The notes below the pieces were generated by a model. It saw only the letters and a list, made by a program, of their open reading frames with translations, made no database searches and was not told where the DNA came from. A DNA stretch of 64,000 bases from Sphingomonas sp. (lineage in GTDB: Bacteria; Pseudomonadota; Alphaproteobacteria; Sphingomonadales; Sphingomonadaceae): assembly GCF_004799495.1 (NCBI RefSeq), contig NZ_SSMY01000011.1, positions 124,001 to 188,000 on the forward strand. Reading direction: 5' to 3'. The position numbers and the translations under genes were made by a program. This document shows positions 1 through 13,090 of the stretch, piece after piece. How positions within the stretch are numbered: the stretch's first letter is position 1; each line of letters opens with the position of its first letter.

Positions 1-502
<502 letters not shown>

Positions 503-580
503 CTAGATTGGTACCCGCAAGGGGTGTCGCGGCGGCGCTCTATCGGGTTCGACTGATGCGGGCAATTCGCTTGGGAGGAC

Positions 581-605
581 GGAACCGGCAGGGACCGCCT
601 TGGTT
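581..605 (+). promoter_or_regulatory. Candidate EcfG (general stress sigma) promoter
   Basis: GGAACC at 581-586 is followed after a 16-nt spacer (counted from GGAAC) by GGTT at 602-605, about 30 nt before the ATG at 636. Alphaproteobacterial EcfG promoters are described as roughly GGAAC-N16/17-CGTT, so one base of the -10 element deviates. The downstream genes resemble E. coli stress and stationary-phase membrane anchors, which fits. No competing housekeeping promoter is obvious on this strand. Confidence 0.45.
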
Positions 606-635
606 GTCGCAAGAGGTAGAGTAAGGAACGATTTC

Positions 636-1094
636 ATGGCCGACACTGCACCCACGACCCCGACTGGCACCGTCGTCGATAACGACACGGGCGCGACCGC
701 CGGCACCGCGCCGGGCATCCAGACGCTCAAGGACAATGTCATCAAGTTCGCCAACGATGCGGGCGACAAGGCGAAGGCCGCGGCGGAAGACGGCAAGACC
801 CGCGCGGGCGGTGCGCTCGACGAGCTCGCCGCGATGCTCCACGACGCGGTGGGGACGGTCGACGAGAAGGTCGGCGACCAATACGGGCAATACGCCCGCT
901 CCGCCGCCGACGCGGTCGCGAACTTCTCCAAGTCGCTGCAGTCGAAGCAAGTCGACGACATCATCGAGGAAGCGCGCGATTTCGTGAAGAAGAGCCCGGC
1001 GGTCGCGATCGGTACCGCGGCGGCGATCGGCTTCGTGCTGGCGCGGCTGGTCAAGGCGGGGCTGGACGCCCCCGCCGACGACAAGAAGGCCTGA
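636..1094 (+). CDS. YqjD/ElaB (DUF883)-like C-tail membrane-anchored protein
   Basis: A 152-residue protein. The first ~115 residues are hydrophilic and alanine/lysine/aspartate-rich, probably long amphipathic helices. One transmembrane segment follows near residues 121-143 (AVAIGTAAAIGFVLARLV), then a short charged tail. This resembles the ElaB/YqjD/DUF883 proteins; E. coli YqjD binds ribosomes and anchors them to the inner membrane in stationary phase. The start is ATG 636, preceded by AAGGAACG; an in-frame GTG upstream at 600 overlaps the putative promoter and is disfavoured. It heads a four-gene cluster with a holin-like protein, DUF3618 and another anchor protein, the same kind of grouping as E. 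coli yqjC-D-E-K. Ribosome anchoring here is inference from similarity only. Confidence 0.75.
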   Translation: MADTAPTTPTGTVVDNDTGATAGTAPGIQTLKDNVIKFANDAGDKAKAAAEDGKTRAGGALDELAAMLHDAVGTVDEKVGDQYGQYARSAADAVANFSKSLQSKQVDDIIEEARDFVKKSPAVAIGTAAAIGFVLARLVKAGLDAPADDKKA

Positions 1095-1109
1095 CGGCGC
1101 AGCGCCCGC

Positions 1110-1469
1110 GTGGAGGAGGAGCCGGCACCCCAGAACGAAAGCATCCCTGCGTTGGTCAGCCGGCTGATCGACGACGGCGAGGAATTCGTCCGGGCGGAAC
1201 TCAAGCTCTATCGGGCGCGGCTGTTTTCGCGGATCGATGAGGCACGCAACGCGATCATCCTCGCGGTCATAGCACTGGCGCTGGTCCAGGCGGTAATCGT
1301 CGCGGCGCTGGTCGGGCTGCTAATCGTGCTGACCCGGCTGATCGGCCCTGGCGGCGCGACCGGGATCGTGGTGGTCGTCGGGCTGGCGCTCGCCGGATTG
1401 CTGGCGTTCCTCGCCTACCGTCTGTTGCTCAAGGCGACCGACATCAAGGACAAGGACCGGCGGCGATGA
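1110..1469 (+). CDS. Phage holin superfamily / YqjE-like membrane protein
   Basis: A 119-residue integral membrane protein. A ~45-residue amphipathic N-terminus (IPALVSRLIDDGEEFVRAELKL) leads into two hydrophobic helices at about residues 48-75 and 81-107 separated by a short glycine-rich turn, ending in a basic tail. This is the layout of the Holin-X/YqjE family, in which lysis has not been shown for chromosomal members. The start is GTG 1110; no better start is visible. Its stop overlaps the next gene's ATG (ATGA), implying translational coupling to the DUF3618 gene. Confidence 0.8.
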   Translation: MEEEPAPQNESIPALVSRLIDDGEEFVRAELKLYRARLFSRIDEARNAIILAVIALALVQAVIVAALVGLLIVLTRLIGPGGATGIVVVVGLALAGLLAFLAYRLLLKATDIKDKDRRR

Positions 1470-1753
1470 GCTTGGCCGATGACGAACTCGCCCGCGCCGA
1501 GGCGCAGTCGGCGGAAAGCCGGCAGCAACTGGCCAACACGGTCGTCGCGCTGCAATCGCGGCTCAAGCCGAGCGCCCTGGCACGCGACGCGATCGACGAA
1601 CTGAAGGAAATCGGTGGCGACATCGCACAGGCCGGCGTCGACACGATAAAGCGCAACCCGGTGCCGACGATGGGCGTTGTCGCCGCAGTGACCGCCTTCC
1701 TCGTCCGCAAGCCGCTTGCCCGCCTGTTCCGCCGCCGATCGACCAATACCTGA
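1466..1753 (+). CDS. DUF3618 small membrane-anchored protein
   Basis: A 95-residue protein of unknown function. The N-terminal half is helical and charged, with the DUF3618-like opening DDELARAEAQSAESRQQLA. A short hydrophobic segment follows near residues 66-80 (PTMGVVAAVTAFLV), then a strongly basic tail (KPLARLFRRR). It starts inside the stop codon of the holin-like gene and precedes the anchor protein at 1782. DUF3618 genes typically sit beside holin-X and DUF883-like genes, as here, which suggests a shared membrane-associated role; nothing in the sequence indicates an enzyme. Confidence 0.75.
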   Translation: MSLADDELARAEAQSAESRQQLANTVVALQSRLKPSALARDAIDELKEIGGDIAQAGVDTIKRNPVPTMGVVAAVTAFLVRKPLARLFRRRSTNT

Positions 1754-1781
1754 ATCAACGTTTTCCAAGAGGACTACTCCG

Positions 1782-2246
1782 ATGACCGAGCAGACCACCA
1801 AGAAGCCCGCAGGCCGCATGGAAACCGCGCTGACCAGCGCGCGTGGCGCGGCCAACGACGCGCTCCACGAAACGCGCAAGGCGGCGCAGCGCGTCGGCAA
1901 GGCCGCCGAGGCCAATCCGCTCGCGGTGGTTGTGGGCGGGATCGCGATCGGGCTGGCGGCGGGCGCGCTGCTGCCCAGGAGCAAGCGCGAAACCGAATTG
2001 CTTGGACCGGTCGGCAAGCGCCTGACCGGCGCGGCGGCGGGCGCTGCCGAAGCGGCGAAGGAGGCGGCCAAGGCCGAACTGGGCTCGCTTCCGCTCAGCA
2101 AGGGTGCGGCGCGCGCGCAAGTCAACAAACTGCTCGACCAGGTCGGCAAGGCGATGTCGGCGGGCGGCGACGCCGCACTTGCCAAGCGCATCGACGCCCC
2201 CATTCGGGCGCCGGCCAAGCGCACGCGCGCGAAAAAGGCCGATTAA
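1782..2246 (+). CDS. Alanine/lysine-rich membrane-anchored protein of the same cluster
   Basis: A 154-residue protein with no assigned function. Hydrophilic residues 1-45 precede one hydrophobic segment at about 46-66 (ANPLAVVVGGIAIGLAAG), after which ~85 residues are Ala/Lys-rich and end in a basic tail (PAKRTRAKKAD) that could contact nucleic acid or ribosomes. The start ATG 1782 has a good Shine-Dalgarno (AAGAGGA, 1768-1774); an in-frame ATG at 1716 lies inside the preceding gene and lacks one. The central stretch resembles the membrane segment of DUF883-like proteins, so this may be a second, divergent member of the cluster's anchor family. Confidence 0.65.
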   Translation: MTEQTTKKPAGRMETALTSARGAANDALHETRKAAQRVGKAAEANPLAVVVGGIAIGLAAGALLPRSKRETELLGPVGKRLTGAAAGAAEAAKEAAKAELGSLPLSKGAARAQVNKLLDQVGKAMSAGGDAALAKRIDAPIRAPAKRTRAKKAD

Positions 2247-2282
2247 CCTTTACTTGGAGGTGGGGCGCGATATGGGGCCGCC

Positions 2283-2513
2283 ATGAGCAAGCTCCATCTC
2301 GTGTTCGGCGGCCGCGTCAAGGATCCGCAGACGCTCGATTTTGACGAAGACACGATCGAAATCGTCGGCATCTTTCCCAATTTCGCGCTGGCCGAAAAAG
2401 CATGGCGCTCCGCCGCGCAGCGCACCGTCGACGATGCCGAGATGAAGTTCGTGGTTGTTCACCTCCACCGCCTGCTCGAGCCCGACCCCGACTTGCAGGC
2501 GCCGGCGGCCTAA
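2283..2513 (+). CDS. DUF4170 family small protein
   Basis: A 76-residue soluble protein matching the recalled DUF4170 pattern: an opening strand LHLVFGGRVKDPQTL, then IEIVGIFPNFALAEKAW and a closing AAQRTVDDAEMKFVVVHLH. It has no signal peptide or membrane segment. Function is unknown; the family is small and largely alphaproteobacterial. The last four bases overlap the convergent rhomboid-like gene. It lies 36 nt after the membrane-anchor cluster and could be transcribed with it. Confidence 0.8.
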   Translation: MSKLHLVFGGRVKDPQTLDFDEDTIEIVGIFPNFALAEKAWRSAAQRTVDDAEMKFVVVHLHRLLEPDPDLQAPAA

Positions 2514-3145
2514 GCCTTGCGGTAGCGCCAGCGCAGCAACGGGCGTGCCACCAGCAGCCCGGCGATCAATCCGCCGAGCGGATCGATCACGCCCAGCGAC
2601 AGTTCGAACACGCCCGACGCCAGCATGAAGGCGACGGTGATCAGCATCCAGAACCCCGCCAGCGCGGCGATCTGCGCCAAGCGGCCATAGTGTCGCGGCA
2701 CCGGCAGGATAGTAGGCACGCCATAGAGCGTGAGATAGGCGCCGACCAACGCGTACAGCCCGGCGCTCGCGCTTTGCGTGACCAAGATCGAGTGCGGCGT
2801 CAGCGCCAGCCGCGCCAGCGCGCCGCCATAGGCCCCCGCGACGAACGTCGCGATCAGTCCGACCGGCCCGACCGAGCGCTCGACGTAGCGCCCGGCGATC
2901 AGCAGGAAGATTGTGTTCAACAGCGTCGCGAAGATGCTCGCCATCAGGAATTGCGAGACGAGCGGCGAGAACAGCGTCCTGACCGGATCCTGCCGCCACG
3001 CGCCCGCCACGACGTCGAACGGCATGAACCCGTAGCGGGCCGCCGTCATCGCGATGACGACGACCAATTGCAGCATCGCGGTGACAAAGATGAACGCGAC
3101 GAGCGCGTCGGTGACGCGCCCGCGCGGCAAGTCGATCCCGTTCAA
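2510..3145 (-). CDS. Rhomboid-like membrane protein, probably protease-dead
   Basis: A 211-residue protein with about six transmembrane helices and rhomboid-type spacing: the motif [13 protein letters not shown] matches the GxSG-x-G helix with the nucleophile position kept as Ser127. The partner helix reads DPLGGLIAG, where active rhomboids have a histidine before the LGG; here that residue is Pro189. The HxxxN element of helix 2 is reduced to ATLLN (Ala74, Asn78). It is therefore best read as a rhomboid pseudoprotease or an unrelated use of the fold. The start is TTG at 3145, overlapping the greA stop (TTGA), which implies coupling to greA translation. Substrate and role are unknown. Confidence 0.7.
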   Translation of the reverse strand: MNGIDLPRGRVTDALVAFIFVTAMLQLVVVIAMTAARYGFMPFDVVAGAWRQDPVRTLFSPLVSQFLMASIFATLLNTIFLLIAGRYVERSVGPVGLIATFVAGAYGGALARLALTPHSILVTQSASAGLYALVGAYLTLYGVPTILPVPRHYGRLAQIAALAGFWMLITVAFMLASGVFELSLGVIDPLGGLIAGLLVARPLLRWRYRKA

Positions 3146-3618
3146 ATGAACTCGATCTTGCTGACGAGGTAATAGCGGTCTCCCGCGGGCACCGACACTT
3201 CGACTTCGTCGTCGACTTTGCGCCCGATCAGCGCGCGGCCGATCGGCGAATTGTACGAGATCCGCCCGGTCTTGGCGTCCGCCTCGGTCTGGCCGACGAT
3301 CTGGTACCGTACCGGCTTGTCCTCGTCGTCGAGCAGCGTGACGGTCGCGCCGAACACGATCTTGTCGCCCGACAATTCCTTGGGATCGATGATCTGCGCG
3401 CGGCTCAGCCGATCCTCGATCTCGGAGATCGCGGCTTCGTTCTGGCCCTGCTGCTCCTTGGCGGCATGATATTCGGCGTTTTCCGACAGGTCGCCGTGCG
3501 CGCGCGCTTCCTCGATCGCATCGACGATCAGCGGGCGCTCCTCTTTGAGCCGGCGCAGATCCGCGTGGAGCTTTTCATAGCCCTCCTGCAGCATCGGCAT
3601 CTTCTCGACGGTCGCCAT
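3142..3618 (-). CDS. greA: Transcription elongation factor GreA
   Basis: A 158-residue GreA, the family's usual length. It binds the RNA polymerase secondary channel and stimulates cleavage of backtracked RNA. The N-terminal coiled coil contains [19 protein letters not shown] and the acidic tip region [15 protein letters not shown] with the conserved catalytic Asp/Glu pair; the C-terminal FKBP-like domain carries [14 protein letters not shown]. The start ATG 3618 has GGGGAA 7 nt upstream; an earlier in-frame start at 3633 lies over that signal. It follows carB on the same strand after 94 nt and overlaps the rhomboid-like gene by its stop codon. Confidence 0.96.
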   Translation of the reverse strand: MATVEKMPMLQEGYEKLHADLRRLKEERPLIVDAIEEARAHGDLSENAEYHAAKEQQGQNEAAISEIEDRLSRAQIIDPKELSGDKIVFGATVTLLDDEDKPVRYQIVGQTEADAKTGRISYNSPIGRALIGRKVDDEVEVSVPAGDRYYLVSKIEFI

Positions 3619-3712
3619 CCCTTTGTTCCCCAAAAAAAGTCAGAACCACTCAAAATCTCTACCCCAAGCGGCCCAAAACGGACCGCCCGCACCTTTGTTT
3701 CTTATGTGGGGA

Positions 3713-7035
<3,323 letters not shown>

Positions 7036-7036
<1 letters not shown>

Positions 7037-7245
7037 TAGCGTAGGGGCCGCTTAAACAGGTATTGAACTTCGTTCGTTGTGCCGTTTTCGTTTAGCGACA
7101 CAGCGCTAACCAGCTCCCATCCCTCACGTCCCACCGCATCGAGCGCTTCGTAAACAGCCATTTGCTTGAGCTGCGGCTCTTCCCAGTCCCAACGCCCGGC
7201 CAACAGATAGCGAGTGGCCGTGTTATACTCCCACTGACTAGCCAT
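7036..7245 (-). CDS. DUF4177-like small protein wedged between carA and carB
   Basis: A 69-residue soluble protein starting MASQWEYN and containing [21 protein letters not shown] and a final YLFKRPLR strand, the layout of DUF4177 proteins (WEY... GWELV... LFKR). Its ATG lies 8 nt inside the end of carA and its stop shares a base with the carB start, so all three are probably translated as a unit. An upstream in-frame start at 7269 would lie deeper in carA. Function is unknown; no catalytic motif is visible. The location suggests a co-expressed accessory of the carbamoyl-phosphate synthase operon, but that is inference. Confidence 0.75.
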
Positions 7246-8413
7246 TGGTCTTCCCCAACACGCCAACAAACCGCTCGAACAGATAGAAGCTGTCCTGCGG
7301 CCCCGGGCTCGCTTCGGGGTGGTATTGGACGCTGAACGCGGGCTTGTCGGTCAACTCCAGCCCGGCGTTCGAGCCGTCGAACAGCGACACGTGCGTCTCG
7401 CGGGCGTTGGCGGGCAGGCTGTCGCGCTCGACCGCGAAGCCGTGGTTCATGCTGGTGATCTCGACCGCGCCGTCTGCCAGCCGCTTGACCGGATGGTTGG
7501 CGCCGCGATGGCCCTGGAACATCTTGGTCGTCCGCGCGCCGACCGCGAGCCCGAGCAATTGATGGCCGAGGCAGATGCCGAACAGCGGCTTGCCCGTGTC
7601 GAGCAGCTGGCGGATCACCGGCACGGCATACTCCCCGGTCGCGGCGGGATCGCCCGGGCCATTCGACAGGAAGATGCCGTCGGGCTGGAGCGCCATGACC
7701 TGATCGAAGCTGGCGGTGGCGGGCACGACGCTGACCCGCGCGCCGGCCTTCACCAAATTGCGGTAGATGTTGCGCTTGGCGCCGTAATCGATCGCGACGA
7801 CGTGGGGGCGGTCGGCCTCCGCGCCCTTGCCGTGATAGCCGAACCCCAGCCGCCAGACCCCGCCTTCCCAGCCGTAATCGGCCTCGGCGGTCACCGCCTT
7901 CGCCAGGTCCATGCCCTCGAGCCCGGGCCACGCCCGCGCCATCTCCAGCAGCAGCGGCACGTCGAACTGGCCGTCCGCCGCGTGCGCGATCACCCCGTTG
8001 GGCGCACCGCCCGCCCTGATCCGCCGCGTCAGCGCGCGCGTGTCGATCCCCGCCAGCCCGATCCGCGCGTGGCGCTTCATCCACGCATCGAGCCGCTCGG
8101 CCGAGCGAAAGTTCGACGGCGCGGTCACGTCCTCGCGCACGATCATGCCGAGCGCGTGGGGCAAATCCGCCTCCACATCGTCGGCGTTCGCCCCGACATT
8201 GCCGATATGCGGAAAGGTGAAGGTGATGATCTGTCCCGCGAACGACGGGTCGGTCATGATCTCCTGGTAGCCGGTCATCGCGGTGTGGAAGCACACCTCG
8301 CCGACTGCCTGCCCCTCCGCCCCGAACCCGCGGCCCCACAGCACGTCGCCCGACGCCAGCACGAGGCATCCGGTGGCGCCGGCGGGCACGTCATAGGGTT
8401 TCGCGTCGGCCAT
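7238..8413 (-). CDS. carA: Carbamoyl-phosphate synthase, small (glutaminase) subunit
   Basis: A 391-residue glutamine amidotransferase subunit that releases ammonia for CarB. The N-terminal CPSase domain includes CFHTAMTGYQEIMTDPS and FTFPHIGNVGANADD; the C-terminal class I GATase domain has the nucleophile in LFGICLGHQLLGLA (Cys281) and the His/Glu pair in QYHPEASPGP (His365, Glu367). The gene begins at ATG 8413 and diverges from yqeY with ~98 nt between them. On the minus strand that gap has TTGACG (8487-8492) as a possible -35 box with a poor -10. Confidence 0.98.
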   Translation of the reverse strand: MADAKPYDVPAGATGCLVLASGDVLWGRGFGAEGQAVGEVCFHTAMTGYQEIMTDPSFAGQIITFTFPHIGNVGANADDVEADLPHALGMIVREDVTAPSNFRSAERLDAWMKRHARIGLAGIDTRALTRRIRAGGAPNGVIAHAADGQFDVPLLLEMARAWPGLEGMDLAKAVTAEADYGWEGGVWRLGFGYHGKGAEADRPHVVAIDYGAKRNIYRNLVKAGARVSVVPATASFDQVMALQPDGIFLSNGPGDPAATGEYAVPVIRQLLDTGKPLFGICLGHQLLGLAVGARTTKMFQGHRGANHPVKRLADGAVEITSMNHGFAVERDSLPANARETHVSLFDGSNAGLELTDKPAFSVQYHPEASPGPQDSFYLFERFVGVLGKTNG

Positions 8414-8511
8414 CGCGGGCGGGCACTCCTCTGGGGTTTCGCAACGATGTCGCTAAGCGGCGGTCGCTAAAGCCCCTCCCCCCGCGCGTCAACCGGCGCT
8501 AGGGAGCAAAC

Positions 8512-8964
8512 ATGATCAGAGACGATATCAAAGCCGCCCAGATCGCCGCCATGAAGGCCGGCGACAAGGAATCCCGCAACGCGATCAGCCTGATCCAGTC
8601 GGCGATCAAGAACCGCGACATCGAAGAACGCACCAAGGCGCAGCCGACCGACGACGACACGCTGGTGGTCGAAGTGCTCCAGAAGATGGTCAAGCAGCGC
8701 CGCGAATCGATCGAGATGTTTCGTAAAGGGGGTCGCGAGGAACTGGCTAAGGCGGAAGAGGCCGAGGTTGGGGTGATCGAACGCTTCTTGCCGGCGCAGA
8801 TGAGCGACGCAGAGACCGCCGCTGCGATCGAGGCGATCAAGGCTGAGCTGGGCGCGAGCGGCATGAAGGACATGGGCCGCGTGATGGCCGAACTGAAGGC
8901 GCGGCATGCGAGTAGCCTCGATATGTCGAAGGCGAGCGCGGCGGTGAAGGCGGCTTTGAGCTAG
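8512..8964 (+). CDS. GatB/YqeY domain-containing protein
   Basis: A 150-residue YqeY-family protein related to the tail domain of the GatB subunit of tRNA amidotransferase; its own function is not established. Seen here are the N-terminal element MKAGDKESRNAISLI and the paired helices KQRRESIEMFRKGGREELA and EVGVIERFLPAQMSDAE, with the closing GASGMKDMGRVMAELKARH. The gene is directly preceded by AGGGAGC before the ATG. As in many bacteria it sits just ahead of dnaG-rpoD; the 159-nt gap to dnaG suggests a separate promoter for those genes. Confidence 0.9.
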   Translation: MIRDDIKAAQIAAMKAGDKESRNAISLIQSAIKNRDIEERTKAQPTDDDTLVVEVLQKMVKQRRESIEMFRKGGREELAKAEEAEVGVIERFLPAQMSDAETAAAIEAIKAELGASGMKDMGRVMAELKARHASSLDMSKASAAVKAALS

Positions 8965-9123
8965 CCCATCTCGCCCATCCCTTTGAAATACAATAGCTTT
9001 ACTTAGTCCTATCCGAATCGATAGCACTCCTGCTAAGGGTTCGGGTATGGCGCGCCCACTTGACTTTTCTGAAATGTACTCATGCTGCTGCGCGCGAACG
9101 CTTGGTCGTCTGGGGCGCAAGCG

Positions 9124-10995
9124 ATGAGCCTCACGCCCGCTTTTCTCGATGAGTTGAGATCGCGGACGTTGCTTTCTGGACTGATCGGAAAATCGGTAAA
9201 ACTCCAGAAAGCTGGCCGCGAGTTCAAAGGCTGCTGCCCATTTCACAATGAGAAGACGCCGAGCTTCTACGTCAACGACGACAAGGCGTTTTATCATTGC
9301 TTCGGCTGCTCGGCGCATGGCGATGCGATCCGCTGGATGACCGAGCAGCGCGGGCTGCCGTTCATCGATGCTGTCAAGGAACTCGCGCAGGCCGCCGGGA
9401 TGGAGATGCCCGCGCCCGACCCGCGCGCCGCCGAAAAGGCCGAACGGGCCAAGGGGCATCACGAGGCGATGGCCGATGCCGCAGCGTTCTTCACCGATCA
9501 GTTGAGCGGCATCGCGGGGGCGGAGGCGCGCGCGGTGCTGGAGAAGCGCGGGGTCACCGCGAAGACCGCGCAGGCGTTCGGGCTGGGCTATGCGCCCGAC
9601 ACGCGCGGGCGGCTGCGGGAGGCGCTGAAAAGCTATGGCGACCCGCTGCTGATCGAGAGCGGCATGCTGATCAAGGTCGACGAGAAGGAGCCGTACGACC
9701 GGTTCCGCGGGCGGCTGATGATCCCGATCCGCGACCCGCGCGGACGCGTCATTGCCTTTGGGGGCCGAGTGATCGGCGACGGCGAGCCCAAATATCTCAA
9801 CTCCCCCGACACCCCGCTCTTCGACAAAGGGCGTACGCTCTACAATCTCGACAAAGCCGCGCCCGCGAGCCGCAAGGCGGGCCGGGTGATCGTGGTCGAG
9901 GGGTATATGGATGTTATCGCGCTGGCGCAGGCCGGGTTCGGCGAGGCGGTCGCGCCGCTCGGCACCGCGTTGACCGAAGCGCAGCTGGAACGGCTGTGGC
10001 GGCTGGTCGATGTACCGGTGCTGTGTTTCGACGGCGACGCGGCGGGGCAGAAAGCGGCGATCCGCGCGGCGTTGCGTGCGCTCCCCAGCCTCGCACCCGG
10101 CCGCAGCCTGTCGTTCGTCACGCTGCCCGAGGGCCAGGACCCTGACGACCTCGTCCGCACGCGCGGGCCGGCGGCGTTCGAGGCGCTGCTGCAGAAACCC
10201 GAGCCCCTCGTCGATCGCCTATGGGCGCATGAATACGCCGCGGAGCTGCTCGACACGCCCGAACAGCGCGCGGGGCTCAAGCGCCGTCTCGCCGACCACG
10301 CCAACACGATCGCCGACGGGAACGTGCGGCAAGAATATCTCGCCGAATTCCGCCGCCGCGTGGACGATTTGTTCGCCACCCCGCGGCGCGAATATCAGCC
10401 GCGCGCGTTCCAGCCACGCAAGTCCGGCGGCAAATGGACACCCCCCATTCCGCCCGCGACCGCACAGGCCAAGGCCGTCCGCGCTGCCGGGATCGACCGC
10501 GTGCTCGCCAAGGCCGTCCTTGCGGGCCTCATCCGCCACCCCGCCGAAATCGCGCGGCATATGGAGGTGCTCGGTGGCCTCAAAATGGTCGACGGTGCGC
10601 TCGGGCGGTTGTTTGAGGCGGTCGTCGATCTCGCGCTGGAGGACCGGGCGCTTGATAGCGCGCGCCTCGTCACCATATTGGGCACTTCCGGACTTGGTCA
10701 GATCACCACCGACCTGCTTCGCGCCGACGCCATGCCGTACTCGTTCACGCAGGACGGGGCCGATCCGAAACGCGCCAGCGCCGATCTGGACGAAGCGATC
10801 GCGATCATGGTGGCGCGGCCCGAAGTCGATGCGGCGCTGGCGACCGCGACGGCCGAGCTGGAAGCAACGACGTCCGACGCGGCGTTCGAGCGGCAAATGG
10901 AACTGCTCAGGGAGCAACGCGCTTTGGAAGAGCGGCTTGCAAATCTGATCCAGGCTAATAACGACGCAGACGAATTCGAGATTGAGGGCAATTGA
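9124..10995 (+). CDS. dnaG: DNA primase
   Basis: A 623-residue primase that makes RNA primers at the replication fork. The N-terminal CHC2 zinc finger is complete ([12 protein letters not shown] and [11 protein letters not shown]; zinc ligands Cys38, His41, Cys59, Cys62). The catalytic core follows with [20 protein letters not shown] and the TOPRIM elements [13 protein letters not shown] and [11 protein letters not shown]. The C-terminal DnaB-binding region is present. ATG 9124 ([14 protein letters not shown]) matches the family N-terminus; an upstream ATG at 9082 would add 14 unrelated residues. The stop overlaps the rpoD start (TGATG), the remnant of the macromolecular-synthesis operon. Confidence 0.97.
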   Translation: MSLTPAFLDELRSRTLLSGLIGKSVKLQKAGREFKGCCPFHNEKTPSFYVNDDKAFYHCFGCSAHGDAIRWMTEQRGLPFIDAVKELAQAAGMEMPAPDPRAAEKAERAKGHHEAMADAAAFFTDQLSGIAGAEARAVLEKRGVTAKTAQAFGLGYAPDTRGRLREALKSYGDPLLIESGMLIKVDEKEPYDRFRGRLMIPIRDPRGRVIAFGGRVIGDGEPKYLNSPDTPLFDKGRTLYNLDKAAPASRKAGRVIVVEGYMDVIALAQAGFGEAVAPLGTALTEAQLERLWRLVDVPVLCFDGDAAGQKAAIRAALRALPSLAPGRSLSFVTLPEGQDPDDLVRTRGPAAFEALLQKPEPLVDRLWAHEYAAELLDTPEQRAGLKRRLADHANTIADGNVRQEYLAEFRRRVDDLFATPRREYQPRAFQPRKSGGKWTPPIPPATAQAKAVRAAGIDRVLAKAVLAGLIRHPAEIARHMEVLGGLKMVDGALGRLFEAVVDLALEDRALDSARLVTILGTSGLGQITTDLLRADAMPYSFTQDGADPKRASADLDEAIAIMVARPEVDAALATATAELEATTSDAAFERQMELLREQRALEERLANLIQANNDADEFEIEGN

Positions 10996-13031
10996 TGGCG
11001 AAGAATAACGGCGGCGAAGGCGACGACACCATCGAGGTGAGCGATGCGCCGCTGATCGACCTGAACGATGCGACGATCAAGAAGCTCGTCGCTCGCGCCA
11101 AGAAGCGTGGCTACATCACGGTCGATCAACTCAACGAGATGCTGCCGCAGGACCAGATGTCGTCCGAGCAGATCGAGGACGTCATGTCGGCGCTGAACGA
11201 CATGGGCGTCAACGTCGTCGAGAACGACGAAGCCGGCGAGGACGGCGACGAAGCGGCGAAGGAGGAAGAGGACGATATCGATCCGGTCGATTCGCCCGAC
11301 GACAACGCCCCCGCGCTCGAGACGAAGAAGAAGGAAACGGTCGATCGCACCGACGATCCCGTTCGCATGTATTTGCGCGAAATGGGCGCGGTGGAATTAC
11401 TCAGCCGCGAGGGTGAGATCGCGATCGCCAAGCGGATCGAGGCCGGCCGCGACACGATGATCCTGGGCCTGTGCGAATCGCCGATCACCTTCAACGCGAT
11501 CATCGACTGGTCGACCGCGCTCAACGAAGGCACGATGCAGTTGCGCGAGATCCTCGACCTCGACGCGATGCTCTCCAAGGGTCCGTCGGCCGAGCAGGTC
11601 GAGAATGCCGAGGAAGACGATTCGGGGGAGATCACCGAGTCGACCGCCGGCGCGAGCTTCAAGGAAGAGGAAGACGTCAAGGAAGAGGCCCCGGCCGACG
11701 AGGACGAGGACGACATGACCGAGCGTCGTGCGCCGCGCATCTCGGACGACGAGGAGGAGGACAACACGCTCAGCCTCGCGCAGATGGAGGAGCAACTCAA
11801 GCCGATGGCGCTTGAGCGGTTCGCCAACATCACCTCGATCTACAAGAAATTCTCCAAGATGCAGGCCAACCGCCTGGATCAGATGAGCGCGGGCGGCGAG
11901 CTGTCGGCGGCGGACGAGCGCAAGTACCAGAAATTGCGCGAGGAACTCACCGCCGAGGTCGAGAGCGTCCAGTTCCACCAGGCGAAGATCGAATACCTCG
12001 TCGACCAGCTCTACAGCTTCAACCGCCGCCTGACCGCGCTCGGCGGCCAGATGCTGCGCCTCGCCGAGCGGCACAAGGTGAGCCGGACCGACTTCCTGGC
12101 GCGCTATGTCGGGCATGAGCTCGACGAAAGCTGGCTGTCGACGGTCGAGGGCGTCGACAAGAAATGGGCGGCGTTCGCGGGCAGCGAGGTCGCCGCGGTC
12201 GACCGCGTGCGCACCGAAATCGCCGAGATCAGCCAGCAGACCGGCATGGCGCTCGGCGAGTTCCGCCGCATCGTCAACATGGTGCAGAAGGGCGAGCGCG
12301 AGGCGCGGATCGCCAAGAAGGAGATGGTCGAAGCGAACCTGCGCCTCGTCATCTCGATCGCTAAGAAATACACCAACCGCGGGCTGCAATTCCTCGACCT
12401 GATTCAGGAGGGGAACATCGGTCTGATGAAGGCGGTCGACAAGTTCGAGTATCGCCGCGGCTACAAATTCTCGACCTACGCCACGTGGTGGATCCGCCAG
12501 GCGATCACGCGCTCGATCGCCGACCAGGCGCGCACGATCCGCATCCCAGTCCACATGATCGAGACGATCAACAAGCTGGTCCGGACCTCCCGCCAGTTCC
12601 TCCACGAGCAGGGCCGCGAGCCCACGCCCGAGGAAATGGCCGAGCGCCTGTCGATGCCGCTCGAGAAGGTCCGCAAGGTGATGAAGATCGCCAAGGAGCC
12701 GATCAGCCTCGAAACGCCGATCGGCGACGAGGAGGATTCGCACCTCGGCGACTTCATCGAGGACAAGAATGCGGTGATCCCGGTCGATGCCGCGATCCAG
12801 GCGAACCTCAAGGAAACCGTGACCCGCGTGCTCGCGTCGCTGACCCCGCGCGAGGAACGCGTGCTGCGCATGCGCTTCGGGATCGGCATGAACACCGATC
12901 ACACGCTGGAGGAAGTCGGGCAGCAGTTTTCGGTCACGCGCGAACGCATCCGGCAGATCGAGGCGAAGGCGCTGAGGAAGCTCAAGCATCCGAGCCGCAG
13001 CCGCAAGATGCGGTCGTTCCTCGACCAGTAA
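10995..13031 (+). CDS. rpoD: RNA polymerase primary sigma factor RpoD (sigma-70)
   Basis: A 678-residue group 1 sigma factor. Region 1.1 lies at the N-terminus ([21 protein letters not shown]); region 1.2 contains [19 protein letters not shown]; an acidic non-conserved insert spans roughly residues 190-270. Regions 2.1-2.4 include [19 protein letters not shown] and [19 protein letters not shown]; region 3 has [15 protein letters not shown]; region 4.2 has [20 protein letters not shown]. The start is ATG 10995 overlapping the dnaG stop; the TTG just before it would add one residue. A strong terminator follows 21 nt after the stop. Confidence 0.98.
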   Translation: MAKNNGGEGDDTIEVSDAPLIDLNDATIKKLVARAKKRGYITVDQLNEMLPQDQMSSEQIEDVMSALNDMGVNVVENDEAGEDGDEAAKEEEDDIDPVDSPDDNAPALETKKKETVDRTDDPVRMYLREMGAVELLSREGEIAIAKRIEAGRDTMILGLCESPITFNAIIDWSTALNEGTMQLREILDLDAMLSKGPSAEQVENAEEDDSGEITESTAGASFKEEEDVKEEAPADEDEDDMTERRAPRISDDEEEDNTLSLAQMEEQLKPMALERFANITSIYKKFSKMQANRLDQMSAGGELSAADERKYQKLREELTAEVESVQFHQAKIEYLVDQLYSFNRRLTALGGQMLRLAERHKVSRTDFLARYVGHELDESWLSTVEGVDKKWAAFAGSEVAAVDRVRTEIAEISQQTGMALGEFRRIVNMVQKGEREARIAKKEMVEANLRLVISIAKKYTNRGLQFLDLIQEGNIGLMKAVDKFEYRRGYKFSTYATWWIRQAITRSIADQARTIRIPVHMIETINKLVRTSRQFLHEQGREPTPEEMAERLSMPLEKVRKVMKIAKEPISLETPIGDEEDSHLGDFIEDKNAVIPVDAAIQANLKETVTRVLASLTPREERVLRMRFGIGMNTDHTLEEVGQQFSVTRERIRQIEAKALRKLKHPSRSRKMRSFLDQ

Positions 13032-13052
13032 GTTTCGACGACCGAATGAATG

Positions 13053-13082
13053 GGCCGCGCCGGGAAACCGGCGCGGCCTTTT
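13053..13082 (+). terminator. Intrinsic terminator of dnaG-rpoD
   Basis: A perfect 11-bp GC stem (13053-13063 pairing with 13068-13078) with the stable tetraloop GAAA is followed at once by TTTT (13079-13082). It lies 21 nt past the rpoD stop and just before the end of the convergent M28 peptidase gene. On the other strand the stem is not followed by a T run, so it should act mainly on rpoD transcripts. Confidence 0.93.
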
Positions 13083-13090
13083 CGATGGGA

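Noticed and set aside
2402..3172. 256-codon plus-strand frame opposite the rhomboid-like gene
   Set aside because: Arg/Asp/Gln-rich shadow with no domain; the minus-strand protein has coherent membrane helices.
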